A DNA stretch of 9,678 nt from Fontimicrobium_A sp034506455 (GTDB taxonomy: Bacteria; Zhuqueibacterota; Zhuqueibacteria; Residuimicrobiales; Krinioviventaceae): positions 1-9,678 of the forward strand of contig JAPDPN010000108.1 of assembly GCA_034506455.1 (NCBI GenBank), written 5' to 3'. The stretch's first letter is position 1. Each line of letters begins with the position of its first letter. The notes beneath the pieces were generated by a model, which saw nothing but the letters and a program-made list of their open reading frames with translations, did not search any database and had not been told where the DNA came from. This document shows, piece after piece, positions 1-7,422 of this stretch. Both the position numbers and the translations under genes were made by a program.

Positions 1-661
1 GCTCCATTTTTTCGATGGAAAAAAAGATAACAAGTGCCTGGCCGACAATATAACGGTCGGGCAGGGCGCCCCACATGCGGCTGTCGTAGCTGTTGTCGCG
101 ATTGTCGCCCATCATAAAAATGTGACCGGGAGGTACAACGATCGGGCCAAAGCGGTCCATTCGGAATTCCGGACGATCAGCCTTACGAATGACATACTGC
201 TGACCGTTAGGCCGCGTGATTCGATAATAATCTATATAACGGCCTTCTTCCCTGTCCCATTCTTTGCCGAGAAACTCTTCTTTCCCTTCGGGTTCGTTAT
301 TGATGTACAATGTGCTTTCCCGCAGTTCGATCGTATCGCCCGCCACGCCGACGCAGCGTTTGATATAATCAATGGTATCGTCTCCGGGAAAGCGGAAGAC
401 GACAATGTCGCCACGTTTCGGCTCGCGAATGCCCGGAAGGCGTGTAGAGGGAATGCGGATCTTGGTGCCGATGATGCGATTGGGGGTGTTGATGCCATAG
501 ATGTACTTGTTGACCAGCAAAAAATCGCCGATCATCAGCGTGTCCTTCATGGAACCGGTGGGAATTCGGTAAGACTGAATAATCAACGCTCGAATGATGA
601 GTGCGGCGATCAGGGCGTAACCGATCGAGTCAAAGAACTGACGAACGATTCCTTTTTTCAT
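1..661 (-). CDS. lepB: Signal peptidase I (leader peptidase), 3' end cut by window edge
   Basis: This is type I signal peptidase, the membrane serine protease that removes signal peptides from exported proteins on the outer face of the inner membrane. The 220 visible residues begin with a short cytoplasmic tail and one membrane anchor (about residues 12-30). The catalytic serine lies in PTGSM (Ser37) and the general-base lysine in DYIKRCVG (Lys101). The conserved box GDNRDNSYDSR is at about 185-195, followed by WGALP and the final beta strands. The stretch between about 120 and 175 is a charged, tyrosine-rich insertion, longer than in minimal signal peptidases. The start ATG overlaps the stop of the upstream ABC permease gene (ATGA). 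No good ribosome binding site precedes it, so translation is probably coupled. Only the C-terminal end is missing, beyond position 1. Identification is secure from the Ser/Lys dyad and box motifs. Confidence 0.96.
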   Translation of the reverse strand, partial: MKKGIVRQFFDSIGYALIAALIIRALIIQSYRIPTGSMKDTLMIGDFLLVNKYIYGINTPNRIIGTKIRIPSTRLPGIREPKRGDIVVFRFPGDDTIDYIKRCVGVAGDTIELRESTLYINNEPEGKEEFLGKEWDREEGRYIDYYRITRPNGQQYVIRKADRPEFRMDRFGPIVVPPGHIFMMGDNRDNSYDSRMWGALPDRYIVGQALVIFFSIEKME

Positions 662-2256
662 GATGTGAGGATCCAATCCATTGTGGATAAATGTTTTTGC
701 GAAAGCGCCAGCGCCGTGTAAAAGACGGCGTAAACATAGAGAAAAAATAACCCAAAAGCAAGGCTGTAGCCGATGAATTCGGCGGTGAGGCAAAGGCCGA
801 GTCCGATTCCTGCCGCAGTAAGACTAAGGATCATCGAGAGATAACCGGTTCCGATACCGATCATTAGTCTCGGATCGCGCCAGTCAAAGCGGCCGTATCG
901 AGCGCCTGTATAAAGCCCTACAGCCGTCCCAAGTATGACGCACCCCAAAGGAATGAGAAAAGACTCTAATCCTTCCATTAGATTTCGGTTTTTAAAGGCA
1001 ATGACCATTTGTCCGGGAATAAGAGCCGCGCCCAAGAGCAGGATAGTTAGGGCAGCTTTGGCAAGAACAAAGTTTTTCATTGCCAACGGCGCCAGTTTGG
1101 TATAAAAAAAAGCTTCTCTTTCCTGCGGAATGGTCTGTCTGGCTAAAATATTCGACAAGGCAGCGGCAAAAAACGCCATCGCCCATTTCGTTGCGAAGGC
1201 ATCGTTGTTCCCGTGCCCCTGCATAAGCGGCCACAGGATCATGGCAACCGTAAACAATAAAAGCACATGTCGGGTACGGATATCCCGCACGGCGATTTTG
1301 AACTCCTTCATCAATAAAACTCGGCGCCAGTGTAAGGTCTTCGATTCATCCGCTTCGATTCGACGCCATTTTCCTCTTCGGTTTCTGTCGGTTTGCACCT
1401 CGAGCCGCCGCAAAGGTTCCTGCCGTATGCGCCAACCGATCGAGCCGACGAGAAATACGGCGGCGAGAATCCCTAGAACGATCATGTGCAGGACAGCTTT
1501 GGCAGGATTGCCGTGAAGGACTGCAAAAACGCCGTCGACCAACTGTTGCGAAGGGAAAACGGCAAAAGAGACGTTGGAGATGGAGGAGACGAATTTTCGT
1601 GCGGCATAGGGATCAAAGTCCGGGGCACCGGGGGTAAAGCGGTCAAAGCGTATCCATTGCAGCCCGGCCCACAGAGCCACGGCAAAAAGACTTCCGATCA
1701 TAACGGCATATTTCCGCATCCGCGCGGCGTCAAACAACGCGCCGGTAGCCGATGCGATCAACTGGATAAGTGCAACGGTAAAAGCTATAAAAAGAATCGA
1801 AGCAATAAAAGTCGTTGCAATCATTATCGCGCCGCCGTCACTGACTTGAATAAAAGCAATCAGTACCGGCGCGCCAAAGATAATAAAAGTTGCTGATCCG
1901 TTCAGAAAACATTCGAAATATTTAACGAAAAAAACGGCCTGAGGGGCAATCGGAAGCGACAGAAGAAGAGGCAGGTCGTCCGCCAGAAAAAAATGATGCA
2001 GCGCGCTGCCGTAACCAGTGAATAACATCAGCAGAAATAACCCCGCAAAAGAAAAAGATAATACCCCATGGACAGCTCTTTCGCCGTATTCCGGCATATA
2101 TTCAAAAAATTGAAACATCCCATGCATTGAAAAATAGATCGAGAGGGGAAGAGTCGAAATCAAAAAAGCCGCAAAAAGCGTGGTAATCCGTTTTTTTCGC
2201 CGTCGTATCGGCGCGAGTTTGATGCGGACCAGGGTTTTCGTCAACAGGCCGATCAT
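658..2256 (-). CDS. ABC exporter permease, two fused membrane halves (PF16949-like)
   Basis: A 532-residue integral membrane protein, the probable membrane subunit of the ABC transporter whose ATPase lies directly upstream. I see about 12 hydrophobic segments in two groups: about 25-43, 64-82, 120-138, 143-170, 183-201 and 255-275, then about 330-346, 355-372, 398-418, 432-450, 464-486 and 495-518. An arginine/lysine-rich cytoplasmic linker at about 277-325 joins them. Each half has a similar amphipathic stretch ahead of a helix: DDLPLLLSLPIAPQAVFFVK near 93-112 and EREAFFYTKLAPLAMKNF near 379-396. This suggests a duplicated, fused half-permease. The pattern fits the large putative ABC exporter permeases (ABC_tran_2 family) rather than single six-helix ABC-2 permeases. 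The substrate cannot be read from the sequence. The start ATG overlaps the ATPase stop by 4 nt, and the stop overlaps lepB. Confidence 0.82.
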   Translation of the reverse strand: MIGLLTKTLVRIKLAPIRRRKKRITTLFAAFLISTLPLSIYFSMHGMFQFFEYMPEYGERAVHGVLSFSFAGLFLLMLFTGYGSALHHFFLADDLPLLLSLPIAPQAVFFVKYFECFLNGSATFIIFGAPVLIAFIQVSDGGAIMIATTFIASILFIAFTVALIQLIASATGALFDAARMRKYAVMIGSLFAVALWAGLQWIRFDRFTPGAPDFDPYAARKFVSSISNVSFAVFPSQQLVDGVFAVLHGNPAKAVLHMIVLGILAAVFLVGSIGWRIRQEPLRRLEVQTDRNRRGKWRRIEADESKTLHWRRVLLMKEFKIAVRDIRTRHVLLLFTVAMILWPLMQGHGNNDAFATKWAMAFFAAALSNILARQTIPQEREAFFYTKLAPLAMKNFVLAKAALTILLLGAALIPGQMVIAFKNRNLMEGLESFLIPLGCVILGTAVGLYTGARYGRFDWRDPRLMIGIGTGYLSMILSLTAAGIGLGLCLTAEFIGYSLAFGLFFLYVYAVFYTALALSQKHLSTMDWILTS

Positions 2257-3011
2257 CCGTTCAGCTGCAAAAATTCTTCGACTTTGTCCGCATAAGGTTC
2301 GCCTGTAAGACGAAGAAAGATGTCTTCCAGCGAGCCGTCGGCGTCGAACTGCCGTCGCAGCTCATCGACCGTGCCGAGAGCAATCAAACGGCCCTTGTGG
2401 ATGATGCCGACTCGATCGCACATGGCTTCAGCCACTTCGAGGATATGCGTGCTCATGAAAACGCAGCCGCCTTTGGCAACGATGCCGCGCAGGAGGTCCT
2501 TTAAATTGCGCGCGGCTTTCGGGTCGAGCGCGGTGGTAGGCTCATCAAGGAAAAGTATGGGCGGCTGGTGAATCAGTGCGGCAATCAAGGAGAGCTTTTT
2601 CTTCATGCCGTTGGAAAGCTCTTCGACCAACTTGCCGACGTGATCGTCGAGCTCGAAAATTTCAAAGAGCTGATCGCGCCGAATCAAAGCCGCTTTGTAA
2701 TCAAGCCGATGCACGGCAATAATAAAATCGATGAATTCGACGGGAGTCAATTTTTCATAGAGAGCGGGCGTCTCGGGTGCGTATCCGAAGCGCTTTTTCG
2801 CCTCGACCGGCTGTCGATTGACGTCTACACCGTCAAGTAAAATGGTTCCCTTATCCGGCCGGAGCAGCCCGGTCATCAGCTTGATGGTGGTCGTTTTGCC
2901 GGCGCCGTTTGGGCCCAGAAATACAAAAAGTTCCCTGCCTACCTGCAGATGCAGGTCCTCCACTGCCGATTGTTTTCCATAGGATTTGCTCAAACCGACA
3001 AGCGAGATCAT
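2253..3011 (-). CDS. ABC transporter ATP-binding protein
   Basis: A 252-residue nucleotide-binding subunit that would power the permease encoded immediately downstream. Visible motifs are Walker A GPNGAGKT (33-40), a Q-loop position occupied by Glu in YAPE (77-80), an ABC signature of the variant form LSNGM (132-136), Walker B ILFLDEP with catalytic Glu157, the D-loop ALDP and the switch histidine in STH (His189). LSxGM with an E-type Q-loop is common in CcmA/NatA-like subunits paired with ABC-2-type exporters, so export is more likely than import. I chose ATG 3011 because MISLVGLSKSYG is the standard start of this family. The same frame stays open upstream into lepA, but only as antisense-independent out-of-frame lepA sequence that does not resemble the family. 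It begins 14 nt after the lepA stop, without a strong ribosome binding site, and ends in an ATGA overlap with the permease gene. Substrate unknown. Confidence 0.93.
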   Translation of the reverse strand: MISLVGLSKSYGKQSAVEDLHLQVGRELFVFLGPNGAGKTTTIKLMTGLLRPDKGTILLDGVDVNRQPVEAKKRFGYAPETPALYEKLTPVEFIDFIIAVHRLDYKAALIRRDQLFEIFELDDHVGKLVEELSNGMKKKLSLIAALIHQPPILFLDEPTTALDPKAARNLKDLLRGIVAKGGCVFMSTHILEVAEAMCDRVGIIHKGRLIALGTVDELRRQFDADGSLEDIFLRLTGEPYADKVEEFLQLNG

Positions 3012-3025
3012 GGCGTTTGTGTCGC

Positions 3026-5046
3026 TCAATCGACTCTCAAAACGGCGAGGAACGCTTCCTGAGGCACCTCGACTTTGCCGAGCTGCTTCATACGCTTCTT
3101 GCCTTCTTTTTGCTTCTCCAAAAGCTTGCGCTTGCGAGTAATATCGCCGCCGTAGCATTTGGCCGTCACATTCTTGCGCAGGGGGGAGATGGTCTCGCGG
3201 GCGATGACGCGCCCGCCGATGGCCGCCTGAATCGCAACTTGGAACATCTGTCGAGGAATCAGCTCTTTGAGCTTTCCGGTCACTTTGCGGCCCCACTCGT
3301 AGGCCTTGTCGGCGTGCACAATGATGGACAATGCATCGACCTTTTCGCCGTTCAGCAGAATGTCGAGGCGAACGACATCGCCGGGGCGGAATTCGAGAAA
3401 TTCATAGTCAAACGAAGCATATCCTTTGCTGATCGATTTAAGGCGATCGTAGAAATCGAAAATGACTTCTGCGAGCGGAAATTCATAGCGCATATTGACG
3501 CGCGTACTGTCGATGTATTCCGTGGTCAAGTAGATGCCGCGCCGTTCACGGGCCAGCGTCATGATCGGTCCAACGTAATCGGTCGGGGTGAGAATCGAAG
3601 CGCTGATATAGGGCTCCTCAACGCGCTCGATGTCGCCGGCCGGAGGAAGATTGGCCGGATTGTCGACCACCCGCATTTCGCCCTTTTTGGTATAGACGTG
3701 AAACTCGACGTTGGGGACGGTCGTCACCAGATCGAGACCGTACTCCCGTTCCAGCCTTTCCTGGATGATTTCCATGTGCAGCAGGCCGAGAAAGCCGCAG
3801 CGGAATCCAAACCCCAGCGCCAGCGAGGACTCGGGCTCAAAGTGCAGAGCCGAATCGTTGAGCGCCAGCTTTTCCAGAGCGTTGCGCAGGTCTTCATAAT
3901 TCTCGGTAACCGAGGGGAAAAGGCCGCAAAAGACCATCGGCTTGGCTTCGCGATAGCCGGGGAGCGGCTGGTCTGCAGGGTTCAAAGCGTCGGTAATCGT
4001 GTCGCCGACCTTGGTGTCTTTGACCTCCTTTGCGCCGGCAATGACATAGCCGACCTGACCGGCGCTCAGCTTGTCCTGCGGTACAAGCTGCAGGCGAAGG
4101 ATGCCGACTTCCTGAACCTCGAACTCTTTGCCGGTCGCCATAAAGCGGATCTTCTGACCGGTGCGGATTTCTCCTTCTACAACGCGAATATAAGCGACGG
4201 CGCCGCGATAGGCATTAAACACCGAGTCGAAAATCAGCGCCCGCAGAGGTGCTTCCGAATCTCCTGTCGGCGGCGGAATGCGCTCCACAATCGCCTGTAA
4301 AATGCCCTCGATGCCGATTCCGGCTTTGGCGCTGGCGAGAAGGATTTCTTCCTCTTTGCAGCCGAGCAGATCGATAATCTGATGCTTGACCTCTTCGATG
4401 CGCGCGCTGGGCAGATCGATCTTGTTGATGACAGGAATGATCTCCAAATCGTTTTCTATAGCCAGATAGAGATTGCTGACCGTCTGCGCCTCCACCCCTT
4501 GAGAAGCGTCGACCACCAGAATCCCGCCCTCGCAGGCTGCCAGGCTGCGCGAAACCTCGTAGGTAAAATCAACATGGCCCGGAGTATCGATAAGATTCAG
4601 AGTGTATTCGACGCCGTCGACCGAGTGCTTCATGGTGATGGCGTGCATCTTGATGGTGATGCCCCGCTCCCGCTCCAGGTCCATGCTGTCCAGCACCTGT
4701 TCCTTCATATCCGCCTTGCTGATCGTGCCGGTGGCCTCGAGGAGACGATCCGCCAAAGTCGATTTTCCATGATCGATATGGGCAATAATGCAAAAATTGC
4801 GAATATAGTCCTNNNNNNNNNNNNNNNNNNNNNNNNNNNNNNNNNNNNNNNNNNNNNNNNNNNNNNNNNNNNNNNNNNNNNNNNNNNNNNNNNNNNNNNN
4901 NNNNNNNNNNNNCTGTCCAGCACCTGTTCCTTCATATCCGCCTTGCTGATCGTGCCGGTGGCCTCGAGGAGACGATCCGCCAAAGTCGATTTTCCATGAT
5001 CGATATGGGCAATAATGCAAAAATTGCGAATATAGTCCTGCTGCAT
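3026..5046 (-). CDS. lepA: Elongation factor 4 (LepA), interrupted by a false assembly gap
   Basis: LepA is a ribosome-associated translational GTPase, also called EF4. As given, the gene is broken by 100 Ns (4813-4912), and the reading frame changes across them. If the Ns and one copy of the flanking 127-bp duplicate are removed (4813-5039, 227 nt), the gene reads straight from ATG 5046 to the stop at 3026. It then gives 597 residues, the usual LepA length. Motifs in the joined protein: G1 AHIDHGKS (13-20), G2 RGIT (52-55), G3 DTPGH (78-82), G4 NKID (132-135) and G5 SAK (about 163-165). These are followed by the beta-barrel, EF-G-like domains and the LepA-specific C-terminal region with ARETISPLRKNVTAKCYGGD, ending KVEVPQEAFLAVLRVD. 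The start is supported by an AAGGAAA ribosome binding site. It is the first gene of the lepA-ABC-ABC-lepB operon. The identity is certain; the broken state is almost surely an artefact. Confidence 0.96.
4686..4812. repeat. Duplicated contig end, copy 1 (127 bp)
   Basis: This stretch begins CTGTCCAGCACC and ends GAATATAGTCCT, directly against the gap. It is identical, base for base as read by eye, to 4913-5039. It encodes (minus strand) LepA residues from Asp4 to Ser45, including the P-loop. The identity ends exactly where the Ns begin, which is what overlapping contig ends produce and is not expected of a biological tandem repeat. Confidence 0.97.
4813..4912. other. 100-N scaffold gap
   Basis: Exactly 100 N characters, the conventional placeholder for a gap of unknown size. 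It lies inside lepA between two identical 127-bp contig ends. The true gap length is therefore probably negative: the contigs overlap and the gap holds no missing sequence. Confidence 0.99.
4913..5039. repeat. Duplicated contig end, copy 2 (127 bp)
   Basis: The second copy of the 127-bp block starts at the first base after the Ns and stops matching at 5039. From there the sequence continues into the first three LepA codons and the promoter region. The length of 127 equals the largest k-mer size commonly used by de Bruijn assemblers, so a k-length overlap between two graph edges is the likely origin. One copy should be removed together with the Ns. Confidence 0.97.
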
Positions 5047-5048
5047 AC

Positions 5049-5055
5049 TTTCCTT
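5049..5055 (-). promoter_or_regulatory. lepA ribosome binding site
   Basis: AAGGAAA on the minus strand, ending 2 nt before ATG 5046, with the purine core about 5-7 nt from the start. It fixes the lepA start at 5046. This supports the view that the true N-terminus lies on the right side of the N gap. Confidence 0.7.
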
Positions 5056-5085
5056 GCGGGATATTTTTATGATTTTCAGCAGTTA

Positions 5086-5114
5086 AAAATACGGAAAATA
5101 ACGCTCTAAATCAA
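5086..5114 (-). promoter_or_regulatory. Candidate promoter of the lepA operon
   Basis: On the minus strand TTGATT (5114-5109) and TATTTT (5091-5086) are separated by exactly 17 bp. Each box matches 4 of 6 positions of the sigma-70 consensus. Transcription from here would start near 5080 and leave a leader of about 33 nt that contains the lepA ribosome binding site. The position in the divergent intergenic region and the spacing support it. The host's promoter consensus is unknown, so this remains a prediction. Confidence 0.45.
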
Positions 5115-5165
5115 CTCGAGAATCTCTATGGGTTCGTTCGACTTTTTCGATACAAAAAAATAATG

Positions 5166-5194
5166 TGCTTTCGAATGCGAAATTTGGTTATATT
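5166..5194 (+). promoter_or_regulatory. Weak candidate promoter for the serpin gene
   Basis: TATATT at 5189-5194 is a reasonable -10 box. A poor -35 box, TGCTTT at 5166-5171, lies 17 bp upstream. Transcription would begin near 5201, just before the serpin ribosome binding site. The surrounding AT-rich sequence yields other partial matches, so the call is tentative. Apart from this and the lepA promoter I see nothing else in the 5047-5219 intergenic region. Confidence 0.25.
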
Positions 5195-5206
5195 TTCAAG
5201 TAATCT

Positions 5207-5212
5207 GGAGGG
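5207..5212 (+). promoter_or_regulatory. Serpin ribosome binding site
   Basis: GGAGGG lies 7 nt before ATG 5220. It decides the start: an in-frame ATG at 5163 would add 19 residues ahead of the signal peptide and has no such site. Confidence 0.8.
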
Positions 5213-5219
5213 TTACATT

Positions 5220-6449
5220 ATGTTCACGCGAAAACTTTTGCTTTTAGCGGTCGTGATATTTTCAGCCTGCAGTCGCGACTTGAGTTATGAACCTTCGCTG
5301 CAGCCGATGCGCGCACTGACGACTGCGGAAAACTCGATCAAAGAAGGGGCGGAGGATTTCGGCTTTGCGCTGCTCAAACAACTTGCCCAAGAGTCGCCGC
5401 AGGAAAACCTTTTCATCTCGCCGCTGAGCATTTCCATGGCGCTGGCCATGACCTTGAACGGGGCAGCGGGCGAAACCGCTGACGCCATGCGTCATACGCT
5501 GAAACTTGACGAGCTCACTGAAGAGGAACGCAACGAAGCGTTTCGGTCTCTTATTTCGCTTCTTATCTCCGCTGACCCTCGCGTCAAGATGGAAATTGCC
5601 AATTCGATTTGGATACGCCGCGGATTTCCGGTCGAAGAGGATTTCCTGCGGCTCAACCGCACCTATTTCGATGCCATGGTTCAGCAGCTCGATTTTAATG
5701 ATCCCGCGAGCCTCGGCATCATCAATCGATGGGTCAACGAAAAGACACACGGCAAAATTGACAAGATACTGGACGGTATTCCCGGCGAAATGGTGATGTA
5801 CCTCATGAACGCCGTGTATTTCAAGGGCACGTGGAAATCTCAGTTCGACAAAAACGCAACTCACGCCGATGAATTTTTCCCCATCGGAGCGGCGGCGGAA
5901 CCCTGCTCTATGATGGTTCAGACCAACGACGCCTTTTCGTATTATGCAGACGAGCAGATGCAGGCGATCGATTTGCCGTACGGCAACGGCCGTTTTGCCA
6001 TGACCATCCTTTTGCCCGCATACGGCAAAACACCCGCTGAACTGATGGAGTCACTTGACAAAGAATCCCTGCGCGCTTTGCCGAAAAAATTCTCCAAGCA
6101 GCGCGGCACCCTTCACCTGGTTAAATTCAAGCTGGAGTATAAAAAGAAGCTCAATGACGCTCTGAGCAATATGGGTATGGCCGTCGCCTTTACCGAGCAG
6201 GCCGACTTTACCCGCATCAACCGCAACGGACATCTTTTCATTTCCGAGGTTCTGCATAAAAGCTTTGTCCAAGTCGATGAAGAAGGGACCGAAGCAGCGG
6301 CTGCGACCTCCGTCGGAATCGCGTTGACCTCTGCCGGCGACTCTAACGGCTTTGTCATGGTGGTGAATCGGCCGTTCTTGTTCTTTATTCGCGAGCAAAG
6401 CAGCGGTACGATCCTGTTTTTAGGCTTGGTAAACTCGCCGCAAAGATGA
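5220..6449 (+). CDS. Inhibitory-type serpin, predicted lipoprotein
   Basis: A 409-residue serine protease inhibitor of the serpin superfamily, which traps target proteases by cleavage of a reactive loop and large conformational change. The N-terminus MFTRK plus a hydrophobic core ends in FSAC, a slightly atypical lipobox with the likely lipidated Cys17, so the protein is probably anchored in a membrane facing the periplasm or outside. Serpin landmarks follow: NLFISPLSISMAL (63-75), NAVYFKGTW (197-205), the hinge EEGTEAAAAT (354-363) and the signature VVNRPFLFFI (381-390). The hinge keeps the small residues and the Thr at P14 needed for loop insertion, so it should be inhibitory. Counting 17 residues from the hinge Glu puts P1-P1' at Thr370-Ser371. 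The loop is about 4 residues longer than in alpha-1-antitrypsin, so the cleavage site is uncertain. The stop overlaps the next gene's start. Confidence 0.95.
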   Translation: MFTRKLLLLAVVIFSACSRDLSYEPSLQPMRALTTAENSIKEGAEDFGFALLKQLAQESPQENLFISPLSISMALAMTLNGAAGETADAMRHTLKLDELTEEERNEAFRSLISLLISADPRVKMEIANSIWIRRGFPVEEDFLRLNRTYFDAMVQQLDFNDPASLGIINRWVNEKTHGKIDKILDGIPGEMVMYLMNAVYFKGTWKSQFDKNATHADEFFPIGAAAEPCSMMVQTNDAFSYYADEQMQAIDLPYGNGRFAMTILLPAYGKTPAELMESLDKESLRALPKKFSKQRGTLHLVKFKLEYKKKLNDALSNMGMAVAFTEQADFTRINRNGHLFISEVLHKSFVQVDEEGTEAAAATSVGIALTSAGDSNGFVMVVNRPFLFFIREQSSGTILFLGLVNSPQR

Positions 6450-7345
6450 AAGTCCTAGTTACCGGCGCAACCGGTTTCGTCGGCACAGTAATCACCGAAC
6501 GGCTGCAGGCGGCCGGACATCTGGCACGCGCCCTGGTGCGGACCGCTGCAAAAGCGCAGTTTTTGCAGGAAAGAGGCGTCGAGGTCAGATTCGGAGATGC
6601 AACCGATAGGACCTCTTTGCATGCCGCATTGGCCGACTGCGAAGCGGTTATTCACTTAATTGCTATCATCCAAGAATTCCCGAGTCGGGGCGTCACCTTC
6701 GAGCGGATCAATTACGAGGCGACGCTGAATCTGATCGAGGCTGCAAAAGCCTGCGGCGTGCGTCGCTTTCTGCATATGAGCGCTTTGGGCGCCACGCCGG
6801 ATGGACCCACGCCCTATTTTCGTACTAAAGGTAAAGCAGAGGAGGCAGTTCGGCGCAGCGGACTCGAGTTTACCATTTTTCGCCCGTCATTCATCTACGG
6901 CCGCGGCGATGCGGTCTATTCACTCTTAGCGCGCATGCTGCGCCTCTCGCCGTTCGGTCTCTTTCCCCTCTTCGGCGACGGCCTTTATCGTTCTCAACCT
7001 GTAGCGGTTCAGGATGTCGCCGACGGCTTTGTCAAGGCGCTCAACCTGCCGGTATCTGTCGGCAAAACCTACGATGTCGGTGGACCGTATCCCCTTCCAT
7101 TTCGTGAGCAAATTGAGCTGATCGGTAAAGTCATCGGCAAATCCGTTCGTTTTCTTTCTTTACCCCTCCCGCTGAGTCGAAATTTTGTGCGTATTGCACA
7201 ACTGTTTCCCTTTTCGCCGATCGATTTGGATCGACTTACCATGCTCACCAGCGACAATGTCTGCGATCCGCAGCCGTTTGCAGAGGAACTCGGCATCCAC
7301 CTCACGCCGTTTGAGGTCGGTATTGGCTATTTGAAGGATGTCTAG
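6446..7345 (+). CDS. NAD(P)-binding atypical SDR (NDUFA9-like/NmrA-like)
   Basis: A 299-residue Rossmann-fold protein of the extended or atypical short-chain dehydrogenase group. The N-terminus carries the dinucleotide-binding motif TGATGFVG (6-13). Further landmarks are FGDATD (49-54), where the adenine usually stacks, VIHLIAI (68-74), HMSALGA (110-116) and a YxxxK pair at Tyr124/Lys128 with Ser112 before it. FRPSFIYGRGD (145-155) is typical of the NDUFA9-like branch, and DVADGFVKAL (190-199) with YDVGGP (209-214) follows. In bacteria these proteins act in varied sugar-nucleotide, quinone or redox chemistry, so the substrate cannot be assigned. The retained Ser-Tyr-Lys suggests catalysis is possible. 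Its ATG overlaps the serpin stop by 4 nt with only a weak ribosome binding site, so translation is probably coupled. A 77-bp spacer separates it from the peroxiredoxin gene. Confidence 0.88.
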   Translation: MKVLVTGATGFVGTVITERLQAAGHLARALVRTAAKAQFLQERGVEVRFGDATDRTSLHAALADCEAVIHLIAIIQEFPSRGVTFERINYEATLNLIEAAKACGVRRFLHMSALGATPDGPTPYFRTKGKAEEAVRRSGLEFTIFRPSFIYGRGDAVYSLLARMLRLSPFGLFPLFGDGLYRSQPVAVQDVADGFVKALNLPVSVGKTYDVGGPYPLPFREQIELIGKVIGKSVRFLSLPLPLSRNFVRIAQLFPFSPIDLDRLTMLTSDNVCDPQPFAEELGIHLTPFEVGIGYLKDV

Positions 7346-7410
7346 AGGAATTTTCCCTTTTTTGTCTTTGTTTTTCATGCTCCGACTTGCAACGGACAGA
7401 AAACAAGAAG

Positions 7411-7416
7411 AAAGGA
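7411..7416 (+). promoter_or_regulatory. Peroxiredoxin ribosome binding site
   Basis: AAAGGA lies 6 nt before ATG 7423. It selects this start over an in-frame ATG at 7387 that would add 12 polar, lysine-rich residues not seen in the family. Confidence 0.65.
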
Positions 7417-7422
7417 ATAATT

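Noticed and set aside
122..721. Plus-strand open frame of 199 codons opposite lepB.
   Set aside because: The minus strand encodes an unmistakable signal peptidase with all catalytic motifs; the plus frame is its shadow.
3012..3296. N-terminal extension of the ABC ATPase into lepA.
   Set aside because: These 95 codons lie wholly within lepA's coding region in another frame, are rich in Arg, Ser and Gln, and match nothing expected ahead of the ATPase domain.
2909..4300. Long plus-strand open frame of 463 codons opposite lepA and the ABC ATPase.
   Set aside because: It is antisense to two confidently identified genes, has no family resemblance, and arises from codon bias of the real strand.
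4686..5039. A genuine tandem duplication or a frameshifted lepA pseudogene.
   Set aside because: The two copies are identical, end precisely at the N run, and collapse to a perfect full-length LepA. An assembly overlap explains everything.
7346..7422. Possible terminator between the SDR and bcp genes (GGAA/TTCC followed by a T-run).
   Set aside because: The stem is only 4 bp with almost no loop, too weak to call. The region is otherwise a short T-rich spacer with no clear promoter.
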